From assembly GCF_031312595.1 (NCBI RefSeq), contig NZ_CP133592.1, positions 930,001 through 994,000 on the forward strand: a DNA stretch of 64,000 nucleotides. The letters run 5' to 3'. The DNA comes from Methanolobus sediminis. GTDB taxonomy: Archaea > Halobacteriota > Methanosarcinia > Methanosarcinales > Methanosarcinaceae. The notes under the pieces were generated by a model. The model did not search any database. It was not told the origin of the DNA and saw only the letters and a program-made list of their open reading frames with translations. A program made the position numbers and the translations under genes. Shown piece by piece: positions 36,754 to 43,887 of the stretch. Each line of letters begins with the position of its first letter. Position 1 is the stretch's first letter.

Positions 36754-37212
36754 ATGACTCCATCTAGCAACACATTAACCTATAACTTAGAGAAAGGAGA
36801 AATTAACTGGGATCCATCCCAGATGCAGATTTCAGAAATCAATCAGAATGAAGACGGAGTGTCAATTCGATTGAAAATAATGGCTCCAACTTCCAATTAC
36901 ACTACAGAAAACAAAAAAACCTCAAATCTTAATGACTTACCAAGCGTAGAAGAAGTAACTAACTACATATTAACAAAACCAGATTATAAACATGATAGCA
37001 TCGAGCTGCAAACACATTTTTTGGGACGAATAATAAAATCAAGAGGGGCCCACCAGAAATTGTACCAGACATTTGCAGGAATAACCCGAAATGCTCGTGA
37101 TGCAATCGAGAAAAAATACCAAGGAACATGGATAACTCCAAATAAAAGACGCGTTGAAGGTCAAAGACCTGTTACCATTTACGAGTTTTCTACTACTCAA
37201 ATAGATTCGTAA
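36754..37212 (+). CDS. Uncharacterised protein in the island
   Basis: ATG at 36754 is chosen because GAGGG lies six bases upstream; the product has 152 residues. I do not recognise it. It is polar and without membrane helices or cysteines. The C-terminal half is rich in basic residues (RIIKSRGAHQKLYQTF; NKRRVEGQRP) and may bind nucleic acid. Codon use is more AT-rich than in neighbouring genes, and it is followed by an SNase-like gene and a small membrane protein, a group that looks like a mobile or viral remnant. Confidence 0.75.
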   Translation: MTPSSNTLTYNLEKGEINWDPSQMQISEINQNEDGVSIRLKIMAPTSNYTTENKKTSNLNDLPSVEEVTNYILTKPDYKHDSIELQTHFLGRIIKSRGAHQKLYQTFAGITRNARDAIEKKYQGTWITPNKRRVEGQRPVTIYEFSTTQIDS

Positions 37213-37233
37213 TTATGTATTTAGCTACATAAT
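37212..37233 (+). terminator. Hairpin immediately after the island gene
   Basis: ATTATGTA (37212-37219) and TACATAAT (37226-37233) form a perfect 8-bp stem with a 6-nt loop right after the stop of the gene at 36754 and overlapping the first base of a TAGGAGG ribosome-binding site. It could end transcription or hide that site; no T-run follows. Confidence 0.35.
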
Positions 37234-37248
37234 AGGAGGACTAAAAAG

Positions 37249-37332
37249 ATGTAACCAGAGATTAAGGAACAACACCAAAAGGCACTGCTCCGTAATCGTG
37301 TGCAAGAGATACTACGGTTTGCAGATTTATAG
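37249..37332 (+). pseudogene. Strong ribosome-binding site with ATG followed by TAA, then a coding-like frame
   Basis: TAGGAGG (37233-37239) is followed nine bases later by ATG at 37249, but the second codon is TAA. If the TAA is ignored, the frame continues for 25 codons with a strongly helical, protein-like composition (PEIKEQHQKALLRN and so on) to TAG at 37330. It looks like a small gene killed by one point mutation, or a minimal start-stop element. Confidence 0.3.
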
Positions 37333-37376
37333 AACTTTTGGTATAGCTAATAATTTAGCTGTAGGCATACAAACAA

Positions 37377-37712
37377 TTGATTAACAGAGTGATTAACTTG
37401 AATAATTTGAAACTTTATTTAGATAGAAAATGGCATTCTGCTACCGTAGTTAGATATATAGATGGTGATACATTCTTGCTTAATGTTGGTATCAAAATAC
37501 GTTTGTCCAACGTTAGAGCACATGAATTACACCAATATGGTGGAATGAAAGCAAAAAGAACATTATCAGGCATGATTGGTAGACATGGACGAAAAATAAA
37601 ATTTAAAGGCGTCCACATCGATCGAGATAGACTTGTTGCGGAAGTAAAAAATGGTGATGGATCCATAAACGATCGAATGCGCAAAAAAGGATATAGATCA
37701 AAAGGCAGGTAA
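37377..37712 (+). CDS. Staphylococcal-nuclease-like (SNase) domain protein
   Basis: The protein is about 110 residues and follows the SNase fold order: VVRYIDGDTFLL (the GDT motif), IRLSNVRAHE where the family has RLLxVDTPE, a helix, and DRDRLVAEVKNGDGSINDRM where the family has YGRxLAxV and SLN. The first metal Asp, an Arg and the Glu are kept, but the second metal Asp is replaced by Arg, so catalysis is doubtful. The start is uncertain (TTG 37377 or GTG 37389) with no clear ribosome-binding site; a leaderless mRNA is possible. It is part of the island. Confidence 0.72.
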   Translation: MINRVINLNNLKLYLDRKWHSATVVRYIDGDTFLLNVGIKIRLSNVRAHELHQYGGMKAKRTLSGMIGRHGRKIKFKGVHIDRDRLVAEVKNGDGSINDRMRKKGYRSKGR

Positions 37713-37751
37713 TCAAACCGTGCATTATTACACAAATAAGGAGACATCATC

Positions 37752-38078
37752 ATGTTAAATCCTCTTGAAATAATGGCAGAAAGCTTAGGCTACCAAATTG
37801 GTATTTTTGATTGGTTTTTATTGACAATTGCGTCATACATCATTTTTGGATTTGGCGGGGCAGTATTTGATACTGCCAGTAACCGGTTTAGAGACCAATC
37901 AACTGGTAGATATGTAAAATGGGAAATTCCGCTAATAACAGGAACTCTTGGAGACTTAGCCTTTTTTTATGTAACATTTCCCACAATAGATTTTTTGGAC
38001 AAAGTAAGTTCTATTGCAGCACTTGTCATCTCAATAGTTCTTACAGTATATTTGGGAATGGGAACTCGAAAGAATTGA
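37752..38078 (+). CDS. Small membrane protein in the island
   Basis: The 108-residue protein has three hydrophobic segments (about 20-40, 60-78 and 85-103) with a polar stretch TASNRFRDQSTGRYVKW between the first two. AAGGAG precedes the ATG at good spacing. No family is recognised. It shares AT-rich composition and direction with the two genes before it. A T-rich stretch follows, with no further gene before mfnB on the other strand. Confidence 0.75.
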   Translation: MLNPLEIMAESLGYQIGIFDWFLLTIASYIIFGFGGAVFDTASNRFRDQSTGRYVKWEIPLITGTLGDLAFFYVTFPTIDFLDKVSSIAALVISIVLTVYLGMGTRKN

Positions 38079-38184
38079 GTTCATCATTTTATTTTTTGTT
38101 TTTAAAACATTTTATTGTGGGCAACCATATCCGATGTAAAAAATCAAGTAACAAAAATTAAAAATAGAGAAGAAGTAACCGAAG

Positions 38185-38883
38185 TTACATCTCGTTTCTA
38201 AGTTTCTCGACAAGTTCTGCCTTGATGCAGGAAGTCCTGTCGCCGCCGCATACCATGCCGCGAACACCGATGATGTCAGGCTGGATGCGTTTGAGCATTG
38301 GGAGGTCCTCGAACTTGAGGGTTCCTGCAAGAGCGGACTCAAGACCGACTGCGCGGATAGCACTTGTGAACTTTGTAAGCTCTTCCTCGTCCATGAACTC
38401 AAAGGTTGAGCGTCCGTCCTTGATACCTGTATCGACCATCACAACATCAACACCTGCCTTTGCACCGATTGCAGGGAGGAGATGAGGGTTGATTGAATTG
38501 ATACGCTCGTAATCAGAGTAACCTGATGCGACAACCTTCTTTGAAGAGTCGTAGTTTTTCACTGCCTTGGTGATGTTAGTAAGCATTTCAAGGGCCTGTT
38601 CTTCGGTCTGAACATCATACAAACCGACCTTGATATAATCTGCACCGGCAACTGCCGCACCAAGAGCAGCGAGAGATGCAGTACCAGGCTTGAAATTAAA
38701 GTCGCCGATCGTTGCACTGATAGGTTTACCGGCATTGATAGACTCCTTTACAGAGCTAATGATCCATGGGAAGTTTGCACCAAGTGAACCTTCTTTAGGA
38801 TTCTTCACGTCAACAATGTCAGCACCACCTTCATATGCTGCAATTGCCTCTTCAGGGTTGATCGGACTGATGAGTAATTTCAT
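38185..38883 (-). CDS. mfnB: (5-formylfuran-3-yl)methyl phosphate synthase, methanofuran biosynthesis
   Basis: MfnB condenses two glyceraldehyde 3-phosphate molecules to the furan precursor of methanofuran, the C1 carrier at the oxidative end of methylotrophic methanogenesis. The 232-residue TIM-barrel protein keeps the catalytic lysines K27 (VDVKNPKEG) and K155 (DTGIKDG) known from the Methanocaldococcus enzyme. It is divergent from a HisA-like gene across only about 46 bp. The minus-strand TATA-like CTATAAAAAA at about 38897-38906 implies a very short leader. Confidence 0.96.
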   Translation of the reverse strand: MKLLISPINPEEAIAAYEGGADIVDVKNPKEGSLGANFPWIISSVKESINAGKPISATIGDFNFKPGTASLAALGAAVAGADYIKVGLYDVQTEEQALEMLTNITKAVKNYDSSKKVVASGYSDYERINSINPHLLPAIGAKAGVDVVMVDTGIKDGRSTFEFMDEEELTKFTSAIRAVGLESALAGTLKFEDLPMLKRIQPDIIGVRGMVCGGDRTSCIKAELVEKLRNEM

Positions 38884-38929
38884 AATTTTAACCTCTTTTT
38901 TTATAGCATGACAGATGTATCAATTATAT

Positions 38930-39640
38930 ATGTTTCGTATCATCTTCGTTCTTGATATATTCAACCAGACAATAGTCCATGCACAGGGCGGTACTCGTAG
39001 TGAATACAAGCCCATTCACTTTTCAAGTCACATATGCAACACATCCGATGCAAAACAGATAGTAGAGACCGCAAAACCAGCAGAGGTCTACATCGCAGAC
39101 CTCAACCTGCTTGAGAGGATCGGCAAGAGGGAAAAGAACTTCGATGTCATACAGGCAGTCTCAGAGTATGCAAAAGTAATGCTCGACCCCGGTGTGACCT
39201 CAGTCTCAGAAACAGAGGATGTAATGGAAATAGTACAGACCGTCATCCTCGGAACCGAGACTGCCTCACTTGAAACAATAAAAGAGGCAAGTTCCCTGTA
39301 CCCCGGAAGGATCAGCGTCAGTATCGACAAAAAGCATGGCAAGATACTCACCAACGACCCGAATATGCCCGATGACCCATTTAAGATCGTGGAAATCCTC
39401 AACGACTACGACCTTGCAGATATCATAATCCTCGACCTTGACAGAGTAGGAACCGCAAGCGGCGTGGATTCACAATTCTTAAGTAAGATAGTTTCAATCT
39501 CAAGGCACAATGTGCTTCTGGGTGGCGGTGTAAGCAACGTGGAAGACATCAAGACCCTGGAAAATATCGGGATAAAGGGCGCACTTGTGGCAACAGCCCT
39601 GCATAACGGCTCAATACCACTGGACATGGTCAGGCAGTGA
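38930..39640 (+). CDS. HisA-like TIM-barrel protein (COG1411)
   Basis: From the ATG at 38930 the 236-residue protein begins FRIIFVLDIFNQTIVHAQGG, the HisA-type start; the upstream ATG at 38915 would add five residues not expected in the family. It has EVYIADLNLLERIG, MLDPGV and LLGGGVSN, the phosphate-binding end of the barrel. It lacks the full HisA signature and belongs to the HisA-related COG1411 group of methanogens, of unknown reaction. Divergence from mfnB suggests a link to C1-cofactor synthesis (inference). The mRNA may be leaderless. Confidence 0.85.
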   Translation: MFRIIFVLDIFNQTIVHAQGGTRSEYKPIHFSSHICNTSDAKQIVETAKPAEVYIADLNLLERIGKREKNFDVIQAVSEYAKVMLDPGVTSVSETEDVMEIVQTVILGTETASLETIKEASSLYPGRISVSIDKKHGKILTNDPNMPDDPFKIVEILNDYDLADIIILDLDRVGTASGVDSQFLSKIVSISRHNVLLGGGVSNVEDIKTLENIGIKGALVATALHNGSIPLDMVRQ

Positions 39641-39794
39641 ATCACAGTAAATGAAATACTGCAACCCAACTCACCTTTTACGGAAATTTCAGAGTAATAT
39701 TATATACCAATAAAAATAATCTGAAATAAAGTTCAATTTGCATTATTGAATTCAGATTTAAATTCCAATTTAAATTTTAATTATCGGTGTTATC

Positions 39795-40031
39795 ATGGCA
39801 GACAACGAAGAAATAGTAGATATAGGCGAGAACTATGGAGAGATCAAGATGGGAGCAGGCTGGTTCCTGACCATCACGCTTGCAACAAGCGAGAGATACG
39901 AGAACGAATACATAGAGATCGCAAAGGAAAGAGGCGGACAGAAAAAGTCACGTTTCAACCTCAATCCAAAATACACACGCGTACTTGGAGAGGCACTCAT
40001 CAAATTCGCCGATGAGAACGGACTTGAGTAA
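39795..40031 (+). CDS. Small conserved-looking archaeal protein, function unknown
   Basis: The 78-residue protein reads as a compact alpha/beta fold: GEIKMGAGWFLTITLATS, a basic turn (RGGQKKSRFNLNPKYTR) and a C-terminal helix. The acidic N-terminus and basic middle suggest nucleic-acid or protein binding, but I recognise no family. A TATA-like TTATATACC at about 39699-39707 lies upstream. A clear terminator overlaps its stop codon. Confidence 0.8.
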   Translation: MADNEEIVDIGENYGEIKMGAGWFLTITLATSERYENEYIEIAKERGGQKKSRFNLNPKYTRVLGEALIKFADENGLE

Positions 40032-40052
40032 CCGAACGGTTACTCCTTTTTT
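40026..40052 (+). terminator. Intrinsic terminator
   Basis: GAGTAACC (40026-40033) and GGTTACTC (40038-40045) form an 8-bp stem with a GAAC loop, followed by TTTTTT (40047-40052). The stop codon of the 78-residue protein lies in the stem. Confidence 0.85.
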
Positions 40053-40091
40053 ACTTCATTTAACTATTTTCTAATTTACCAGAACTAATTT

Positions 40092-40706
40092 CTATCTAGT
40101 TCCAACCAGAGAGAATATAGCTTCCAGAACATCTTTCTCAATCTCATCGACCGGCCTGTCAGTATTGATAATAACAAACCTCTCCGGATGTGCTTCTGCA
40201 AGTTTCAGATAATTTGCCCTCACTTCCTCAAGGAAATCTATCTTCTCGAATTTGGTCTGCTCACCACGGTTGCCACACCTCTCCACTGATATCTTCGGGT
40301 CAATATCAAAAAGAACTGTAAGGTCAGGGTCAACCGTCCATCCGCGGTGTATTTGCTGTATCCATTCCATTGGTTCCGGGAACTTGCCTTTAAGAGTCAC
40401 GGCCTGATATGCATACCTGCTTCCTGAATACCTGTCAGAGATAACATTCTGGCCACTTTCAAGTGCAGGAAGGATTAGTTTAGAAATGTGTTCCGCATGG
40501 TCTGCGGTGAAAAGCAAAAGCTCTGCAAGGTCATCAGTATCCGAATGAATGGCACGGTTTACAGCATCACCGATCCAGCCGGTGGTTGGCTCCCTTGTGA
40601 AAACAAAATCCTTAAAATCAGGATTTGAGCGCAGACGCTCTGTTATAGTGGACTTGCCGGAACCGTCGATACCTTCCAGAGTAATGAGTTTACCTTTCAT
40701 TGACAT
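40092..40706 (-). CDS. tmk: Thymidylate kinase
   Basis: The enzyme phosphorylates dTMP to dTDP. Motifs: P-loop LEGIDGSGKST, the DR(Y/H) motif ISDRYSGSRYAYQ and a lid region. With the start at 40706 the protein has 204 residues; the longer frame adds five residues without support. A TATA-like TCTAAATAGTA at about 40728-40738 would place transcription start at or just before this ATG, so a leaderless mRNA is likely. A small zinc-ribbon gene lies 62 bp upstream in the same direction. It ends with TAG. Confidence 0.95.
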   Translation of the reverse strand: MSMKGKLITLEGIDGSGKSTITERLRSNPDFKDFVFTREPTTGWIGDAVNRAIHSDTDDLAELLLFTADHAEHISKLILPALESGQNVISDRYSGSRYAYQAVTLKGKFPEPMEWIQQIHRGWTVDPDLTVLFDIDPKISVERCGNRGEQTKFEKIDFLEEVRANYLKLAEAHPERFVIINTDRPVDEIEKDVLEAIFSLVGTR

Positions 40707-40768
40707 CAACAATGAAAGCAAAGGAATACTATTTAGAATTTGTTCCAGAGGACAAACAGAACTTAAGT

Positions 40769-40897
40769 TCAGGTCCTTGAAACATCCTCACTACTACACT
40801 GTAGACACCTTACTGGAAACAAAGAAGGATCTTCCATAAATAAGAAGTCGCAAGCGTTGCATCTGAAATAAACTTTATTGGGGTCGTATTCGTCCAT
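40769..40897 (-). CDS. 42-residue zinc-ribbon protein (unannotated small gene)
   Basis: ATG at 40897 follows GAGGT at suitable spacing. The product is a compact zinc ribbon: CNAC at residues 13-16 and CLQC at 31-34, with FFxx-type aromatic and acidic residues between them and a short basic-acidic tail. It should bind one Zn ion; such tiny ribbons often act on nucleic acids or as protein-interaction modules. It lies directly upstream of tmk in the same direction, 62 bp apart, and is too short for usual ORF cutoffs. Confidence 0.8.
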   Translation of the reverse strand: MDEYDPNKVYFRCNACDFLFMEDPSLFPVRCLQCSSEDVSRT

Positions 40898-41038
40898 GAT
40901 CAAAACCTCATAGGAATATGAATAATCATAATTAATATACTAATCGGTACAATAAATACGCCGGTCTTTCCGAAACTATCAAACACTGCATATCCGGCAG
41001 GCATATATGCAAAGGAAGTAACCTTTTTAGAGAGAAAA

Positions 41039-41707
41039 ATGACCACCATCGGAGTTATCACCAGAGGAAAATACGGAAACAGGCTCATTGAGACTATCCT
41101 CTCAAAAACTGACCTTGAAGTCGTTCAAACAGCAGTTCCGGAACTATTGCCTGATTTCATAGACGAGCCAGAGGAATTCCTGGAAGGACTCAACATAGAT
41201 ACTTCGATATTTGATTCCAATATCGTGATAACTTACTCCCTGCACCCCGACCTTACAGTTGCAATAGCACACATGGCAGGAAAAGCAGGTGTCAAAGCCC
41301 TGATAATTCCCGGAGGTGCTTCCAAGGCTCCTGTTGTGGAACTCCAGGAAATAGCAAAAAAATACGGAATGGTCATCGAAGTGGAAGACATTTGCTGCAC
41401 CCTTGAAGGTAAACCTGAAACCGAAGAATTCTGTAAATACCTGTCAATACCCGAACTGGAAGTTGACATCGATAAAGGTATAATCAGTTCGGTCAAAGTA
41501 TTATGCGGGGCACCGTGTGGAAGCACATGGCACATGGCAAAAGATCTTGTGGGAACAAAAGTGGAAGATGCACCTGCAAAAGCCGGACTCCTTATACAGC
41601 AATACCCATGCAGGGCTGTAAGAGGGGGACCGGGCGGCATCCACGAATCCGGCGACATTCACAAAAAAGCCGTGGAAGATGCCATCAAAAGAAAGAAGGA
41701 AAACTGA
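41039..41707 (+). CDS. DUF166 family protein
   Basis: The 222-residue protein matches DUF166 (COG1810), a family mostly of methanogens and relatives, sometimes mislabelled thymidylate synthase. Visible features are a TTIGVITRGKYGNRLIETI start, several conserved-looking cysteines (ICC, EFC, LCGAPCGSTW, YPCRA) and the RGGPGGIHESGDIH end. The cysteines may bind an iron-sulfur cluster or metal. The gene starts a short plus-strand group with polX, 14 bp downstream. The reaction is unknown. Confidence 0.88.
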   Translation: MTTIGVITRGKYGNRLIETILSKTDLEVVQTAVPELLPDFIDEPEEFLEGLNIDTSIFDSNIVITYSLHPDLTVAIAHMAGKAGVKALIIPGGASKAPVVELQEIAKKYGMVIEVEDICCTLEGKPETEEFCKYLSIPELEVDIDKGIISSVKVLCGAPCGSTWHMAKDLVGTKVEDAPAKAGLLIQQYPCRAVRGGPGGIHESGDIHKKAVEDAIKRKKEN

Positions 41708-41721
41708 TCCAACGGGATAAC

Positions 41722-43452
41722 ATGGACAACATCCGGATAGCTGAGAAGTTCAACCATATGGCACAAATGCTTGAATTCAAAGGCGAAAGCCAGTTCAAGA
41801 CACGGGCCTACACAAATGCAGCACGCACGATCAAAGGACTTGACGAGGAACTTCAGGTACTTCATAAAGAAGGGAGCATAGAAGATATTCCCGGAATTGG
41901 AAAAATCCTCAAAAGCAAGATCGTGGAAATGTTTGAAACAGGAACTTTTGAAGCTTATGAGAGAACAATGGATGAAATCCCCGCAGGAATCATTGAAATA
42001 ATGAATGTCCCCGGAATAGGCCCTAAAACTGCAAGACTGTTCTATGAGAAACTTGGTGTGCAGACCGTTGATGAGCTCAGCAGGGCTGCAAGGGAACACA
42101 GAATACGAAGACTTCCACGCATGGGAGAGAAGCAGGAAGACAAAATACTACGTTCCATTGCAAGACAAAAAGAAGATAAAGACCACGGGAGACATCCTTA
42201 TGTGCTGGCAAAGGACATTGCCAGGGAAATTACAGATAACCTTAAACAAAGCAGTGATATTGAAAAAGTGGCAGTTGCCGGAAGCCTGCGAAGAAAACAG
42301 GATACCGTTGGTGACATTGACCTTATAGCAATCTCCGAAGAACCGGAGAAAGCAATCAGCTGTTTTACCGGAATGGAAAAAGTGGAAGAGATACTGGAAT
42401 CAGGAACAACTAAAGCAGCCATTATCTATCCCGGAAATTTCCATGTTGACCTTCGGATTGTAAGCAGGGATTCCTATGGTTCCATGCTGCAACATTTTAC
42501 AGGTTCAAAGGAACATAACATTCACCTTCGAAAGCTTGCACTCTCAAAAGGATACAGCCTGAATGAATATGGAATGACTGACGAGAGCACAGGTAAACTC
42601 ACAAAATTCAGCAGTGAAGATGACTTGTATAAGAATCTTGGACTTGAATATCTGTCACCTGAACTCCGTGAGGACAGAGGTGAGGTCGAAGCCAGTCTTA
42701 GAGGAAAACTTCCAAAGCTAATCGAAAGAAAGGATATCAAAGGTGACTTCCATGTACACTCTAACTGGAGCGACGGCGCCAACACCATGGAAGAGCTTGC
42801 AGAGGCTGCTATTTTGAGAGGATATGAGTACATCGCAATCACCGACCATTCACACTCAACTGGTGTGGCCAACGGCCTGTCGGATAAGAGATTACTGGAA
42901 CATATCGATGCCATTGACAAGCTCAACGAGAAGTATGATGAGATAAGGATCCTTTCCGGAACCGAGTGTGATATTAAGGCTGACGGCAAGCTGGATTATA
43001 GTAACGACCTGCTGGAGCAACTTGATATTGTGGTTGTTGCAGTCCATGCAGGGCTTGACCAGGACAGGAAGAAAATGACTAAAAGAATAGTCTCTGCCCT
43101 TGAGAACGAGCATGTTGACATCATGGCACATCCAACCGGAAGGAAATTCGGAAAACGGCCACCTTATGATATGGATATGGAAACTGTTATTCAGGCTGCA
43201 AAGGACAATGAAAAAGTGCTTGAGATCAACTCATCCCCCTGGAGACTTGACCTCAACGACATTAATGCAAAACGTGCAAAGGAACATGGAGTAATGCTCG
43301 CTATAAACACGGACACTCATACAATTGATCATCTGGATAACGTTGAATTTGGGATCAATATGGCCAGAAGAGCATGGCTTGAACCTGATGATGTCCTGAA
43401 CACAATGAGCCTTAAACAAATTTGTTCCAGACTGGATATTCCTAAAGAATGA
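41722..43452 (+). CDS. polX: DNA polymerase X family protein with PHP domain
   Basis: The 576-residue protein combines helix-hairpin-helix DNA-binding motifs (IEDIPGIGKIL; MNVPGIGPKTARLFYE), a PolX palm with GSLRRKQDTVGDIDLI (near 185-202), a second acidic motif (HVDLRIV), and a C-terminal PHP phosphoesterase domain (FHVHSNWSDG near 342-351, ITDHSHSTG). It should fill gaps in base-excision repair, and the PHP part may give 3'-5' exonuclease or AP-site activity. The ATG at 41722 is chosen because the longer frame overlaps DUF166 and is not PolX-like. Confidence 0.95.
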   Translation: MDNIRIAEKFNHMAQMLEFKGESQFKTRAYTNAARTIKGLDEELQVLHKEGSIEDIPGIGKILKSKIVEMFETGTFEAYERTMDEIPAGIIEIMNVPGIGPKTARLFYEKLGVQTVDELSRAAREHRIRRLPRMGEKQEDKILRSIARQKEDKDHGRHPYVLAKDIAREITDNLKQSSDIEKVAVAGSLRRKQDTVGDIDLIAISEEPEKAISCFTGMEKVEEILESGTTKAAIIYPGNFHVDLRIVSRDSYGSMLQHFTGSKEHNIHLRKLALSKGYSLNEYGMTDESTGKLTKFSSEDDLYKNLGLEYLSPELREDRGEVEASLRGKLPKLIERKDIKGDFHVHSNWSDGANTMEELAEAAILRGYEYIAITDHSHSTGVANGLSDKRLLEHIDAIDKLNEKYDEIRILSGTECDIKADGKLDYSNDLLEQLDIVVVAVHAGLDQDRKKMTKRIVSALENEHVDIMAHPTGRKFGKRPPYDMDMETVIQAAKDNEKVLEINSSPWRLDLNDINAKRAKEHGVMLAINTDTHTIDHLDNVEFGINMARRAWLEPDDVLNTMSLKQICSRLDIPKE

Positions 43453-43585
43453 TTTGAGATTTAAAATGCAATTTATTACAAATAAATCATGAAATAAATA
43501 TATAATTTGCATTGACCCTGTTTTTCTTACGGAAAAAAACAAAAAATATAAATTCCTGTTGTACAAATCTCTTTTTGATAAATAC

Positions 43586-43705
43586 ATGACAGGGGTAGAT
43601 TTACTAAAAAGTACAGGTTTGCAGGCTATTTTTAGTTTTCCGAGCTTTATGCTTCGCCGGTAGTTAAACGAATCATTTGTGATCGCTTATGAGGTGCTAT
43701 TTTGA
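43586..43705 (+). CDS. Possible small ORF with an in-frame TAG
   Basis: ATG at 43586 opens a frame (MTGVDLLKSTGLQAIFSF and so on) to TAG at 43661. If TAG were read through, as pyrrolysine in a Pyl-decoding methanogen, the frame would continue 13 sense codons to a TGA at 43703 that overlaps the TTG start of the next small gene. There is no ribosome-binding site; a TATA-like AAATATAAATT lies near 43546-43556. Chance is a serious alternative. Confidence 0.22.
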
Positions 43706-43800
43706 AAGGTACAAAACCCAACAGGCATGACAGATCTATGAAAAAGCATGAGATCGAGTTCCAGAAAGAAGTAAAAAGGCAGCAGAAGAGAAGAGTTTAG
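43702..43800 (+). CDS. 32-residue highly basic small protein
   Basis: TTG at 43702 lies five bases after GAGGTG (43691-43696). The product (MKGTKPNRHDRSMKKHEIEF and so on, ending RQQKRRV) is extremely basic with helical character, like a small ribosome- or nucleic-acid-binding protein. TTG starts with strong ribosome-binding sites are common in this window. It ends with TAG, and a terminator hairpin follows. No family is recognised. Confidence 0.55.
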   Translation: MKGTKPNRHDRSMKKHEIEFQKEVKRQQKRRV

Positions 43801-43850
43801 GCACATAGCTGTTTTATAACCCGCTTTAAAAGTAAATGTAAAATATTAAC

Positions 43851-43868
43851 TGGCAGGAATACCTGCCA
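43851..43868. terminator. Bidirectional terminator hairpin
   Basis: TGGCAGG (43851-43857) and CCTGCCA (43862-43868) form a perfect 7-bp stem with an AATA loop between two convergent genes. The plus side is followed by a T-rich stretch. Confidence 0.7.
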
Positions 43869-43887
43869 ATTCATCTTATTCTGATTC

